In this document: piece by piece, positions 17,063 through 25,858 of the stretch
Layout of the letters: every line of letters begins with the position of its first letter
How positions within the stretch are numbered: position 1 is the stretch's first letter
Source of the DNA: CAWGJC01 sp965276665
GTDB taxonomy: Bacteria; Pseudomonadota; Alphaproteobacteria; Acetobacterales; Acetobacteraceae
Assembly (NCBI GenBank): GCA_965276665.1
Contig: OZ255620.1
Location: forward strand, 2,480,001-2,544,000
Length of the DNA stretch: 64,000 nt
Reading direction: 5' to 3'
Program-made: the position numbers and the translations under genes
Notes under the pieces: generated by a model
Told to the model about the DNA's origin: nothing
Database searches by the model: none
The model's input: only the letters and a program-made list of their open reading frames with translations

Positions 17063-18190
17063 TCAAGCCGCGCGACGGTCAAGTTCTCGCAACACGGCCG
17101 CGCCGATCTGCTGCGTGCTGGCGGGCGTCGCGCCCGGCGCCATGACGTCCGGCGTGCGAAGCCCGCTCGCCAGCACCGCCTCGCAGGCCGCCTCGATCAG
17201 CGCCGCATCCTCCTCCATCTCGAAAGAGTAACGCAGCAGCATCGCGAAGCTCAGCATCTCCGCCATCGGATTGGCCAGCCCCTTGCCCGCGATGTCGGGC
17301 GCGCTGCCATGGATCGGCTCGTAGAGCGCGTGGCGATGGCCCGCCGGGTCGAGCCCGCCGAGCGTCGCCGAGGGCAGCATGCCGAGCGAGCCGGTCAGCA
17401 TCGAGGCGAGATCGGAGAGCAGGTCGCCGAACAGATTGCTGGTGACGATCACGTCGAATTGCCGCGGATTGCGCACCAGCTGCATCGCGCAATTATCCGC
17501 GTACATGTGCGAGAGCGCGACGTCGGCGAATTCCTTCGCGTGCAGCGCGGTGACGGTCTCGCGCCACAGCAGGCCGCTCTCCATCACGTTCGCCTTCTCG
17601 ACCGAGCAGAGCCTGCCGCCGCGCTTGCGGGCGAGCTCGAACCCCACGCGCGCCACACGCTCGATCTCGTCGGTGGTATAGACCTCGGTGTTGATGCCGC
17701 GCTTGCGGCCGCCGCCGAGATCCTCGATCCCGCGCGGCTCGCCGAAATAGATGCCGCCGGTGCTCTCGCGCACGATCATCAGGTCGAGACCGCGCACCAA
17801 TTCGGGCTTCAACGTGCTCGCATCGACCAGCGGCTCCAGCACGAGCGCCGGACGCAGATTGGCGAACAGGCCGAGCTCCTTGCGCAGCCGCAGGATCGCG
17901 AGCTCGGGGCGCTGGTCGAAGCCGAGCTTGTCCCATCGCGGGCCGCCGACCGAGCCGAACAGCACCGCATCGGCCGATTTGGCGCGGGCCAGGGTCTCCT
18001 CGGTGATCGGCGTGCCGTTCTTCTCGATGCCGGCGCCGCCGCAGACATCCTCCTCGAGCTCGAAGCGCACGCTGCGCCGCCGGTCCATCCAGTCGATGAC
18101 GCGCCGCACCTCGCGCACCACCTCGGGGCCGATCCCGTCGCCGGGCAGCACCAGCAGCCGCTTGTTCGCCAACGCCTTCTCCGGGGACAT
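17063..18190 (-). CDS. leuB: 3-isopropylmalate dehydrogenase
   Basis: NAD-dependent oxidative decarboxylation of 3-isopropylmalate to 2-oxoisocaproate, the third step of leucine synthesis. 375 residues, normal length. The N-terminal nucleotide-site motif LLVLPGDGIGPEVV is at about 12-25. The substrate-binding VRESTGGIYFGEPRG and the C-terminal EPIHGSAPDIAGKGLANP signature are visible. The gene starts 3 bases after leuD and ends the leuC-leuD-leuB run. Downstream lie only about 125 bases before tRNA-Arg. Confidence 0.98.
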   Translation of the reverse strand: MSPEKALANKRLLVLPGDGIGPEVVREVRRVIDWMDRRRSVRFELEEDVCGGAGIEKNGTPITEETLARAKSADAVLFGSVGGPRWDKLGFDQRPELAILRLRKELGLFANLRPALVLEPLVDASTLKPELVRGLDLMIVRESTGGIYFGEPRGIEDLGGGRKRGINTEVYTTDEIERVARVGFELARKRGGRLCSVEKANVMESGLLWRETVTALHAKEFADVALSHMYADNCAMQLVRNPRQFDVIVTSNLFGDLLSDLASMLTGSLGMLPSATLGGLDPAGHRHALYEPIHGSAPDIAGKGLANPMAEMLSFAMLLRYSFEMEEDAALIEAACEAVLASGLRTPDVMAPGATPASTQQIGAAVLRELDRRAA

Positions 18191-18193
18191 GAC

Positions 18194-18820
18194 CTACGCC
18201 TCGACCGAAATCGCCGGCATCCAGTCCTTCTCCGTCCGCTCGCGCGTCTCGAACGCGCCGATCGCCGGGGCCTTCTGCATCGTCTGGCCGATATCGTCGA
18301 GCCCGTTCAGCAGCAGATGCTTGCGGAACGCATCGATCTCAAAGGCGATCTCCTCGCCGTTCGGCCGCACCACCACCTGGCGCTCGAGATCGACGGTGAT
18401 GCGCGCATTGCCGCCCATCGCCGCATCCTCCATCAGCCGGTCGCACACCGCGCGCGGCAGGCGGATCGGCAGGATGCCGTTCTTGAACGTGTTGCCGTGG
18501 AAGATGTCGGCGAAATCCGGCGCGATCACGCAGCGTATGCCGAAATCGAGCAGCGCCCAGGGCGCATGCTCGCGCGACGAGCCGCAGCCGAAATTCTCAT
18601 GCGCGATCAGGATCTCCGCATGCCGGTACGGCGGCTGGTTCAGCACGAAATCCGGCCGCTCGGCGCCCTTCGCATCGAAGCGCAGCGTGTCGAACAGATG
18701 CGCGCCGAGCCCGGTGCGCTTGATGGTCTTGAGGAACCGCGCCGGGATGATCTTGTCGGTATCGACATTCGCCATCGGCAGCGGCGCCGCCACCCCGGTC
18801 AGCGTGGTGAACTTGTCCAT
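18194..18820 (-). CDS. leuD: 3-isopropylmalate dehydratase small subunit
   Basis: A 208-residue swivel-domain subunit that with LeuC isomerises 2- to 3-isopropylmalate. The start at 18820 shares one base with the leuC stop (TGATG), so re-initiation is likely. A longer open frame upstream overlaps leuC and is not coding. Family motifs VDTDKIIPARFLKTI (about 19-33) and NFGCGSSREHAPWAL (about 75-90) are intact. Confidence 0.98.
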   Translation of the reverse strand: MDKFTTLTGVAAPLPMANVDTDKIIPARFLKTIKRTGLGAHLFDTLRFDAKGAERPDFVLNQPPYRHAEILIAHENFGCGSSREHAPWALLDFGIRCVIAPDFADIFHGNTFKNGILPIRLPRAVCDRLMEDAAMGGNARITVDLERQVVVRPNGEEIAFEIDAFRKHLLLNGLDDIGQTMQKAPAIGAFETRERTEKDWMPAISVEA

Positions 18821-20232
18821 CAGGCGAGCTCCCGCACATCGGCCAGATGGCCGGTGACCGCCGCGGCGGCGGCCATCGCCGGGGAGAGCAGATGCGTCCG
18901 CCCGCCCGGGCCCTGCCGCCCCTCGAAATTGCGGTTCGACGTGCTGGCGCAGCGCTGGCCCGGCGTCAGCTTGTCCGGGTTCATGCCGAGGCACATCGAG
19001 CAGCCGGCCTCCCGCCATTCGAACCCGGCCTCGAGCAGCACGCGATCCAGGCCCTCCCGCTCGGCCTGCTGCTTCACCAGGCCGGAGCCCGGCACCACCA
19101 TCGCGCGCACGCCCTCGGCCACGTGCCGGCCGCGCGCCACCGTCGCGGCGGCGCGGATATCCTCGATGCGACCATTGGTGCAGCTGCCGATGAACACGAC
19201 GTCGACCGGCACATCCGTCATCTTCTGGCCCGGCGTGAGCGCCATGTAGTCGAGCATGCGCCGCATCTGCGCGCGCGCCGCCTCGTCCGCCACATCTTCG
19301 GGTATCGGCACCGTGCCGGTGATCGCCACCACCGCCTCGGGATTGGTGCCCCAGGTGACCATCGGCGCGATCCGCGTGGCGTCGAGCCGCACGGTTCGGT
19401 CGTACACCGCGCCGGGGTCGGAGGGCAGCCTCCGCCAATACGCGACCGCGTGGTCGAACGCCGCGCCCTGCGGCGCCAGCGGCCGGCCGCGGAAATAATC
19501 GAACGTGGTGTCGTCCGGCGCGATCATGCCGGCGCGCGCGCCCGCCTCGATCGACATGTTGCACACCGTCATCCGCCCCGCCATGTCGAGCGCGCGGATG
19601 GCGTCGCCGGCATACTCGATGACGTGCCCGGTGCCGCCGGCGGTGCCGATGCGCCCGATGATCGCGAGCACCACATCCTTCGCGGTGACGCCGGTGGGCA
19701 GCGCGCCGTTCACCTCGACCAGCATGTTCCTCGCCGGCTTCTGCAGCAGCGTCTGCGTCGCCAGCACATGCTCCACCTCGGAGGTGCCGATGCCAAAGGC
19801 GAGCGCGCCGACCGCGCCATGCGTCGAGGTGTGGCTGTCGCCGCACACGATCGTCATGCCGGGCAGGCTGATCCCCTGCTCCGGCCCGATGATGTGGACG
19901 ATGCCCTGGCGCGCATCGAGCAGCGGGAAATACGGCACCCCGAACTCGGCGACATTGCGCTCCAGCGTCTCGACCTGGATGCGGCTGTCCTCCTCGGCGA
20001 TGCCGGCGCGCCGGTTCGAGGTGGGCACGTTATGGTCCACCACCGCGATCGTCGCATCCGGCCGCCGCACGCCGCGCCCGGCAAGACGAAGCCCCTCGAA
20101 AGCCTGCGGGCTCGTCACCTCATGCACGAGGTGGCGGTCGATATAGAGGATGCAGGTGCCGTCCGGCAGCCGCTCCACCACATGCGCATCCCACACCTTG
20201 TCGAACAGCGTGCGCGGCGCGTTCTCCGCCAT
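18820..20232 (-). CDS. leuC: 3-isopropylmalate dehydratase large subunit
   Basis: A 470-residue aconitase-family subunit carrying the catalytic [4Fe-4S] cluster. The three cluster cysteines are in GSCTNGR (about 350) and in GCSMCLGMNPD (about 410-420). The N-terminal CILYIDRHLVHEVTSPQAF and CGDSHTSTHGAVGALAFGIG signatures are present. It lies 27 bases after rplS, which links leucine synthesis to the ribosomal operon, an order seen in many Rhodospirillales genomes. Confidence 0.98.
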   Translation of the reverse strand: MAENAPRTLFDKVWDAHVVERLPDGTCILYIDRHLVHEVTSPQAFEGLRLAGRGVRRPDATIAVVDHNVPTSNRRAGIAEEDSRIQVETLERNVAEFGVPYFPLLDARQGIVHIIGPEQGISLPGMTIVCGDSHTSTHGAVGALAFGIGTSEVEHVLATQTLLQKPARNMLVEVNGALPTGVTAKDVVLAIIGRIGTAGGTGHVIEYAGDAIRALDMAGRMTVCNMSIEAGARAGMIAPDDTTFDYFRGRPLAPQGAAFDHAVAYWRRLPSDPGAVYDRTVRLDATRIAPMVTWGTNPEAVVAITGTVPIPEDVADEAARAQMRRMLDYMALTPGQKMTDVPVDVVFIGSCTNGRIEDIRAAATVARGRHVAEGVRAMVVPGSGLVKQQAEREGLDRVLLEAGFEWREAGCSMCLGMNPDKLTPGQRCASTSNRNFEGRQGPGGRTHLLSPAMAAAAAVTGHLADVRELA

Positions 20233-20259
20233 CTCGTGTCCTCTCTCGGCTAGCAGCGA

Positions 20260-20649
20260 TTACTCGGCGGCGGCGGGCGTGTCGGTGATCACCCGCGCCT
20301 TTTCGGCGATGCGCGCCGACTTGCCGCGGCGGCCGCGCAGATAATAGAGCTTCGCCCGCCGCACGTCGCCGCGCCGCACCACCACGATCTCGGCGATCGT
20401 CGGCGCATAGAGCGGAAACACGCGCTCCACCCCCTCGCCATAGCTGATCTTGCGCACGGTGAAATTGCTGTTGATGCCGCGGTTGGAGCGCGCGATGCAG
20501 ACACCCTCATAGGCCTGCGTCCGCTGACGCTCGCCCTCGACCACCCGCACCATCACACGCAGCGTGTCGCCAGGCGCGAAATCCGGCACCGCACGCGCGG
20601 CGCTGAGACGGGCGATCTCGCCAGCCTCGAATTGCTGAATGATGTTCAT
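20260..20649 (-). CDS. rplS: 50S ribosomal protein L19
   Basis: 129 residues, beginning MNIIQQFEAGEIARLSA; the longer open frame upstream is repeat-derived and not part of the gene. Conserved FAPGDTLRVMVRVVEG and GVERVFPLYAPTIAEIVVVRRG stretches are intact. It is the last ribosome-related gene of the operon. It is separated from trmD by a 200-base region containing one arm of an inverted repeat pair, which could affect its expression relative to trmD. Confidence 0.98.
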   Translation of the reverse strand: MNIIQQFEAGEIARLSAARAVPDFAPGDTLRVMVRVVEGERQRTQAYEGVCIARSNRGINSNFTVRKISYGEGVERVFPLYAPTIAEIVVVRRGDVRRAKLYYLRGRRGKSARIAEKARVITDTPAAAE

Positions 20650-20709
20650 CGGCTTTGTCCTTTCGATTTTCTTACGGCGCGCGGGCGGCGGTGACAATGT
20701 CGTGGACGC

Positions 20710-20967
20710 AGGCCAGGGGCGCCGCCCCTGGACCCCGCTGGGGCCGGAAGGCCCCAAACCCCGATGCGGCGCTTCGCGCACTTGCGGAGACAGCACGGGC
20801 GATCGACCATGCCGGGCGCGCGCCAATGGTCGATTGCGCTTCGCGCGAAGCGCAATCAAACATCGGACCCACTCCACCCTGTCACCGCTTGGCCCGCGCG
20901 AAGCGCCAGATCGGGGGCTGGGGCCTTTCGGCCCCAGCGGGGTCCAGGGGCAGCGCCCCTGGCCTTC
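20710..20967. repeat. Inverted pair of GC hairpin repeats (family 1, locus B)
   Basis: Left unit 20710-20757 lies between rplS and trmD. The inverted right unit 20918-20967 lies inside the trmD reading frame. Both contain the AGGGGC...GCCCCT core, GGACCCCGC and a GGGGCC/GGCCCC inner hairpin. The central 18 bp palindrome GCGCTTCGCGCGAAGCGC is at 20836-20853. In the transcript of the operon the two units can pair with each other over about 48 bases. Confidence 0.9.
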
Positions 20968-21650
20968 AACTCTTCCCAAAGCTCAGGCCGCCGCTCCCGC
21001 GTAACCTCCTCGGACGCCCGCGCGCGCCAGGCGGCGATGGCGGCATGGTTGCCGGAGAGCAGGACGGGGGGCACCGCGCGGCCTTCCCATTCGGCCGGGC
21101 GCGTGTAGTGCGGGTATTCAAGCAGCCCGCCGGTGCGCGCGGAAAAACTTTCCTCCTCGGCGCTTTCGGCGGCGCCGAGCACGCCGGGCAACAGGCGGAT
21201 GCAGGCGTCGAGCACGGTCATCGCGGGCAGTTCGCCGCCGGAGAGCACGTAGTCGCCGACGCTGACCTCGGTGGCGTCGCGCGCCTCGATCACCCGCTGG
21301 TCGATGCCTTCGTAGCGGCCGCAGAGCAGCAGCAGTCCCGGGCCGGCGGCCCAGGCGCGCGCGTCCGCCTGGGTGAACGGACGGCCGCGCGGGGTGAGGT
21401 AGACGAGCGGGCGGTCATCCGCCGCGGCGGCGATCGCCGCGTTTACCACGTCGGGGCGCAGCACCATGCCGGCGCCGCCGCCGAACGGGGTGTCGTCCAC
21501 CGTGCGGTGGCGGTCGGCGGCGTGGGCGCGGATGTCGCGCGCGGCGAGCGACCAGCGCCCGGCGGCGAGCGCGCGCCCGGCGAGCGAGGCGCCGAGCGGT
21601 CCCGGGAACATCTCGGGGAACAGGGTCAGCACGGTGGCGCGCCAGCTCAT
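20856..21650 (-). CDS. trmD: tRNA (guanine-N1)-methyltransferase with repeat-encoded tail
   Basis: SpoU-TrmD (SPOUT) family enzyme that makes m1G37 in tRNAs. 264 residues starting MSWRATVLTLFPEMFPG at 21650. SAM-knot motifs LCGRYEGIDQR and SVGDYVLSGGELPA are present. The C-terminal helix ends RRPELWEELKARG, which is where most family members stop. The last roughly 36 codons (20967 down to 20856) are translated from a family-1 repeat unit and read GAAPGPRWGRKAPAPD and onward. The tail is therefore an acquired, probably unstructured extension. It follows rimM by 13 bases. Confidence 0.96.
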   Translation of the reverse strand: MSWRATVLTLFPEMFPGPLGASLAGRALAAGRWSLAARDIRAHAADRHRTVDDTPFGGGAGMVLRPDVVNAAIAAAADDRPLVYLTPRGRPFTQADARAWAAGPGLLLLCGRYEGIDQRVIEARDATEVSVGDYVLSGGELPAMTVLDACIRLLPGVLGAAESAEEESFSARTGGLLEYPHYTRPAEWEGRAVPPVLLSGNHAAIAAWRARASEEVTRERRPELWEELKARGAAPGPRWGRKAPAPDLALRAGQAVTGWSGSDV

Positions 21651-21663
21651 GGGCCGACCCCCC

Positions 21664-22179
21664 TCATGGGTTGAACTCCGCCACCTCGACCGGGGGCAGC
21701 ACCGTGAGCCGGCCGGCGGCGAGATCGATCGCCGGCACGGTGGCGCGGGTGAACGGCACCAGCAGCGGCGAGGCGGCGTCCCGCGCGATCTCGAGCGAGG
21801 CGCCGGCGCCGTAATCATGCACCGCGGCGACCCGGCCGAGCGCGACGCCCCCGCCGTCCTCCGCCGCCAGCCCGATCAGGTCGGCGAGGTAGAACTCCTC
21901 CTCCTTCGGCGCCGGCAGCCGGTCGCGCTCGATCCAGAGCCGGGTGGTGGCGAGCGCGGCCGCCGCATCCCGGTCGGCGATCGCGCGGCCCGCCTCGTCG
22001 GTGAGCGCGGCGATGCCCTCGCCGCGCCAGGCGAGCGACCAGCGCCGGCCGCGATCGTCCACCAGCATGCCGTAGGCCGCGAGGTCCTGCGGATTGCCGG
22101 TATAGCTCGCGACGCGGACCAGCCCCCGCACGCCGTGCGGTCGGCCGATCTGCCCCAGCAGGATCAGGCGCTCGCCCAT
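21664..22179 (-). CDS. rimM: 16S rRNA processing factor RimM
   Basis: A 171-residue 30S maturation factor that binds S19. The N-terminal barrel starts LILLGQIGRPHGVRGLVRV, the family signature. The C-terminal PRC-barrel (about 95-165) contains FYLADLIGLA and LVPFTRATVPAIDLAAGRL. It lies in the usual rpsP-rimM-trmD order. Confidence 0.97.
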   Translation of the reverse strand: MGERLILLGQIGRPHGVRGLVRVASYTGNPQDLAAYGMLVDDRGRRWSLAWRGEGIAALTDEAGRAIADRDAAAALATTRLWIERDRLPAPKEEEFYLADLIGLAAEDGGGVALGRVAAVHDYGAGASLEIARDAASPLLVPFTRATVPAIDLAAGRLTVLPPVEVAEFNP

Positions 22180-22253
22180 ATCTCTCCATTCATCCCCTCG
22201 GAGACCGTCCGGAATGCGGTCTGGCGCTGGCCAGGGCGCATGTCCGGGCGGTC

Positions 22254-22589
22254 TCAGCCGGAAGCGGCGGCCTTGGCGCGTTCCTGCGCCCGCTTCTTCG
22301 GCGCGGATTTCTGCGGCTGCTCACGATAGTCCGGCATCGGCGCCAGCCCGGCCTTGCCGAGGAAGCGGGCGACGCGGTCGGTCGCCAGCGCGCCCTCGCT
22401 CAGCCAGTGCTCGATCCGCTCGGAGACCAGCCGCACGCGATCCTCGTGCTCGGCCGGCAGCATCGGGTTGTAGCTGCCGAGCTTCTCGATGAAGCGGCCG
22501 TCGCGCGGGCTGCGGCTGTCCGCCACGACGATGTGGTAGTACGGCCGCTTCTTGGCGCCGGCGCGGGAAAGGCGAATCTTGAGGCCCAT
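22254..22589 (-). CDS. rpsP: 30S ribosomal protein S16
   Basis: 111 residues with the signature MGLKIRLSRAGAKKRPYYHI at the start and RDGRFIEKLGSYNP near 29-42. A lysine/alanine-rich C-terminal extension (QKSAPKKRAQERAKAAASG) is typical of alphaproteobacterial S16. It is 58 bases downstream of ffh and 74 bases upstream of rimM. Confidence 0.98.
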   Translation of the reverse strand: MGLKIRLSRAGAKKRPYYHIVVADSRSPRDGRFIEKLGSYNPMLPAEHEDRVRLVSERIEHWLSEGALATDRVARFLGKAGLAPMPDYREQPQKSAPKKRAQERAKAAASG

Positions 22590-22647
22590 AGTCTCTGTCT
22601 TCTCCTGAACTGGACGGCTGAACGGAACGGCCCGTCAACGGGATGGT

Positions 22648-24036
22648 CTAGTACGGCCGCCTTGGCTGCTGCGTCTTCTGCATGCTCTTCGGCATGATCG
22701 CGCCGAGGCCGTGCCGCATCAGGCCCTTCTGCCCGAGGCGGCCCATCTTCTTCATCATCGAGGACATGTCGTCGAACTGCTTGAGCAGCTTGTTCACGTC
22801 CTGCACCGAGGTGCCGGAGCCGGCGGCGATGCGCTTCTTGCGGCTCGCCTTGATGATGTCCGGCACGCGCCGTTCCTTCTTCGTCATCGAGCCGATGATC
22901 GCCTGCTGGCGCTTGACGAAGCTCTGGTCGAGATTGGCGCCCTCGAGCTGGCTCGCGAGCTTGCCCGCGCCCGGCAGCATGCCGAGGATCGAGCTCAGGC
23001 TGCCCATCTTGCTGATCTGGCGGAGCTGGCTCGCATAATCCTCGAGGGTGAAGTTGCCTTTCAGCATCTTCGTCGCGAGCTTCTCGGCCTCCTCCTCGTC
23101 GATCGTCTCGGAGGCCTTCTCGACCAGGCCGACGATGTCGCCCATGCCGAGAATGCGGCCGGCGACGCGCTCGGGGTGAAACTCCTCCAGCGCCTCCAGC
23201 TTCTCGCCCGAGCCGGTGAGCTTGATCGGCGCGCCGGTGATCGCCCGCATCGACAGCGCCGCGCCGCCGCGGGCGTCGCTGTCCATCCGGGTGAGCACGA
23301 TGCCGGTGACGCCGACCGCCTCGTTGAACGCGCGGGCGGTGTTGACCGCATCCTGGCCGGTGAGCGCATCGACGACGAGCAGCGTCTCGACCGGCGCGGT
23401 CGCGGCGCGGATGTCGCGCACCTCGTCCATCAGCGCCTGGTTGATCGACAGCCGGCCGGCGGTGTCGAGGATGACGACGTCGTACACCTCGCGCCGCGCC
23501 GTCTCCATCGCGCGCCGCGCGATCTGCACCGGCGTCTCGCCCGGCACGATCGGCAGGCTGGCGACGCCGGTCTGCTCGCCGAGCTGCTGGAGCTGGAGCT
23601 GGGCGGCCGGGCGCTGCGTGTCGAGGCTGGCGAGCAGCACCCGCCGGCGCTCCCGCCGCGACAGGCGGAGGCCGAGCTTGCCCGAGGTCGTGGTCTTGCC
23701 CGACCCCTGCAGCCCGATCATCAGGATGGGGATCGGCGCCGGCGCGTTCAGGTTGAGCGGAACCGCCCCGGCGCCGCCCAGCGCCTCCACCATCACGTCA
23801 TTGACGATCTTGATGACCTGCTGGCCCGGGGCGACGCTGTCCATCACCTCGGTGCCGAGCGCGCGGTCCCGCACCTTGGTGATGAAGTCCTTCACCACCG
23901 GCAGCGCCACGTCGGCATCGAGCAGCGCGAGGCGCACCTCGCGCAACGCCTCCGCCACATCCGCCTCGTTCAGCGCGCCACGCGGGCGGAGCCGGTCGAA
24001 CACCCCGTTGAGCTTGCCCGACAGAGTGTCGAACAT
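22648..24036 (-). CDS. ffh: Signal recognition particle GTPase Ffh
   Basis: A 462-residue SRP54 protein that binds 4.5S RNA and targets nascent membrane proteins to FtsY. The start MFDTLSGKLNGVFDRLRPRG at 24036 is the family N-terminus; the open frame extends further upstream without homology. It has the N domain, then the G domain with G1 GLQGSGKTTTSGKLG (about 108-122), DTQRPAAQLQLQ, DTAGR and TRMDSDARGG. The methionine-rich M domain (about 300-460) includes MTKKERRVPDIIKASRKKRI. It heads the operon. Confidence 0.98.
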   Translation of the reverse strand: MFDTLSGKLNGVFDRLRPRGALNEADVAEALREVRLALLDADVALPVVKDFITKVRDRALGTEVMDSVAPGQQVIKIVNDVMVEALGGAGAVPLNLNAPAPIPILMIGLQGSGKTTTSGKLGLRLSRRERRRVLLASLDTQRPAAQLQLQQLGEQTGVASLPIVPGETPVQIARRAMETARREVYDVVILDTAGRLSINQALMDEVRDIRAATAPVETLLVVDALTGQDAVNTARAFNEAVGVTGIVLTRMDSDARGGAALSMRAITGAPIKLTGSGEKLEALEEFHPERVAGRILGMGDIVGLVEKASETIDEEEAEKLATKMLKGNFTLEDYASQLRQISKMGSLSSILGMLPGAGKLASQLEGANLDQSFVKRQQAIIGSMTKKERRVPDIIKASRKKRIAAGSGTSVQDVNKLLKQFDDMSSMMKKMGRLGQKGLMRHGLGAIMPKSMQKTQQPRRPY

Positions 24037-24342
24037 GAATGGAACCCCGCAACGGTAAACACGCCGCTGCGCGATCATCGCGGAGCGGCGGAGCCCTCGC
24101 GCAAGGCGAGGACCGGATTGGGACATCTCTGGCCCGGAGGCGCGCCTATGCGCCTCGCGCCGGGTTGAAGTCAAGCGCCGGTTGGCAAGCGCGGCAGGCT
24201 CGCCACATAACGGAACAATACCGCTTTCGGGCGCGTTGGGACCGCGTTTGGCGCTTGTTAGCCGCCCGGAATGCAAAGATATCCGCGCACGAGAGGAGGC
24301 CGAGCACCCGATTCGCCGGCCCGCTTCCCGCTAGGAGTTGTC
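24037..24342. other. Divergent intergenic region ffh / MlaC-like gene
   Basis: 306 bases between two divergent starts. No ORF with coding character or RNA gene was recognised. It must hold both promoters. A weak match on the plus strand (TTGTTA at 24255-24260 with AGATAT at 24277-24282) is not strong enough to call. A good AGGAG lies 6 bases before the plus-strand gene. Confidence 0.5.
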
Positions 24343-24996
24343 ATGAAGACCAAGGATTTGAACCGCCGCGGCCTGTTCCGGCTGGCTCTTGCCGGGCTTG
24401 TTTCCGCCCCCGCCCTCACCTCCCTCGCGCAAGCGCAAGAGAGCGCAGGGGCTACCGGCGCCGTGGCGCCGGTCCAGGCGCTCAGCAGCGCGCTGCTCGC
24501 CGTCATGCGGGACGGCAAGACCGCGCCCTTCGCGAGCCGCTTCGCAGCCCTCGCCCCGGTGGTCGACCGCACGTTCGACCTGCCGACCATCCTGCAGACC
24601 TCGGTCGGCCTCCGCTGGTCGAGCCTGCCGCCCGACCAGCAGGCGCAGCTCCAGACGGTGTTCCGCCGCTACACGGTCGCCACCTTCGTCGCCAATTTCG
24701 ACAGCTTCTCGGGCCAGCAGATCACCGTCTCGCCGACCCCCCGCAGCGTCGGCGCCGAACAGATCGTCGCCACCCGCATCGTGCCGACCAGCGGCGACGC
24801 CACCGAACTCGACTACGTGATGCGCCAGGAAGGCGGCAGCTGGCGCGCCGTCGACGTGCTCGCCGACGGCTCGATCAGCCGCGTCGCCGTCCAGCGCTCG
24901 GATTTCCGCGAGCTCCTGACCGACGGCACCGGCCAGCAGCTGGTCGCCAGCCTGAACCACAAGATCGCGACCTTGTCGGATGGGTCTTTGGCTTGA
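24343..24996 (+). CDS. Periplasmic phospholipid-binding MlaC/HpnM-like protein
   Basis: A 217-residue exported protein of the toluene-tolerance Ttg2D/MlaC family, which carries phospholipid (or hopanoid-related lipid in HpnM) across the periplasm. A signal peptide is visible with RRGLFRLALAGLV and cleavage near LAQAQ. The family core FASRFAALAPVVDRTFDLP and YTVATFVANFDSFSG is clear. The start at 24343 has AGGAG 6 bases upstream. It is isolated from other mla or hpn genes here, so which lipid it carries is uncertain. It ends 4 bases before a family-1 repeat. Confidence 0.88.
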   Translation: MKTKDLNRRGLFRLALAGLVSAPALTSLAQAQESAGATGAVAPVQALSSALLAVMRDGKTAPFASRFAALAPVVDRTFDLPTILQTSVGLRWSSLPPDQQAQLQTVFRRYTVATFVANFDSFSGQQITVSPTPRSVGAEQIVATRIVPTSGDATELDYVMRQEGGSWRAVDVLADGSISRVAVQRSDFRELLTDGTGQQLVASLNHKIATLSDGSLA

Positions 24997-25000
24997 AGTT

Positions 25001-25190
25001 TAAGGCCAGGGGCGCTGCCCCTGGACCCCTCTAAGGGCAGTCGCCCTTAGAACCCGCTTACGGCGTTTTACGTAGAATATCAGAGCCGGATGCAGGGGTG
25101 AGATGTTGATGCGCTCCGCGCAAGGCGCCACAACCGGGTTCTAAGGGCGACTGCCCTTAGCGGGGTCCAGGGGCAGCGCCCCTGGCCTTA
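25001..25190. repeat. Inverted pair of GC hairpin repeats (family 1, locus C)
   Basis: Arms 25001-25056 and 25135-25190 are almost perfect inverted copies of 56 bases. Each has the AGGGGC...GCCCCT core, GGACCCC and an inner CTAAGGGC/GCCCTTAG hairpin. They sit between the convergent ends of the MlaC-like gene and infC, starting 4 bases after one stop and ending 15 bases from the other. They could serve both genes as a transcript-end structure. Confidence 0.9.
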
Positions 25191-25205
25191 ACCCTGCCTA
25201 AAGCA

Positions 25206-25727
25206 TCAACGCGGCGAGAGAACCATCACCATCTGGCGATTTTCCATGCGCGGCATTTGCTCGACCTTGGTGCTGGTTTCCATTTCGGTGCGGATGCGCT
25301 CTAGCACCCTGATGCCGATATCCTGATGCGCCATTTCGCGGCCGCGGAAGCGCAGCGTGACCTTCACCTTGTCGCCTTCGTCGATGAAGGTTTTCATCGC
25401 CCGCATCTTCACCTGGTAGTCGTTCTCGTCGATGTTCGGGCGGACCTTGATTTCCTTGATCTCGACGACTTTCTGCCGCTTGCGCGCTTCGTTCTTCTTC
25501 TTCTGCAGCTCGTATTTGTGCTTGCCGTAATCGAGAATCTTGGCGACCGGCGGGTCGGCGTTGGGGCTGATCTCGAGCAGGTCGAGGCCGAGGCCGTAGG
25601 CGCGGGCCAGCGCCTCGCGCACGGTCATCACGCCTTGCATCTCGCCGTCCTGGTCGATCAGGCGGATTTGCGGAACCCTGATCTCCTCGTTCACGCGTGG
25701 GCCGTCCCGGGTGGGGGCGGCTTGCAT
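25206..25727 (-). CDS. infC: Translation initiation factor IF-3
   Basis: 173 residues with the alphaproteobacterial start RDGPRVNEEIRVPQIRLID. Both domains are visible: an N-terminal alpha/beta domain to about residue 85, a lysine-rich linker helix, and a C-terminal domain with VKMRAMKTFIDEGDKVKVTL. An ATG start is used rather than the rare AUU known in enterobacteria. It follows thrS by 131 bases; that leader holds a perfect 7 bp hairpin GGTGTGC/GCACACC (25777-25795). Confidence 0.97.
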   Translation of the reverse strand: MQAAPTRDGPRVNEEIRVPQIRLIDQDGEMQGVMTVREALARAYGLGLDLLEISPNADPPVAKILDYGKHKYELQKKKNEARKRQKVVEIKEIKVRPNIDENDYQVKMRAMKTFIDEGDKVKVTLRFRGREMAHQDIGIRVLERIRTEMETSTKVEQMPRMENRQMVMVLSPR

Positions 25728-25858
25728 CGGGCCTCTGGCTATGGCTGTCTCCTGTTTCTGTTCGCCACCACCGCTAGGTGTGCCTGACGCACACCCCCGG
25801 TTTCAAGCGTAAGCTGCGCGTTTCGCCGCGGTTTCGATGCGGTGGCGGAATACGTGGC

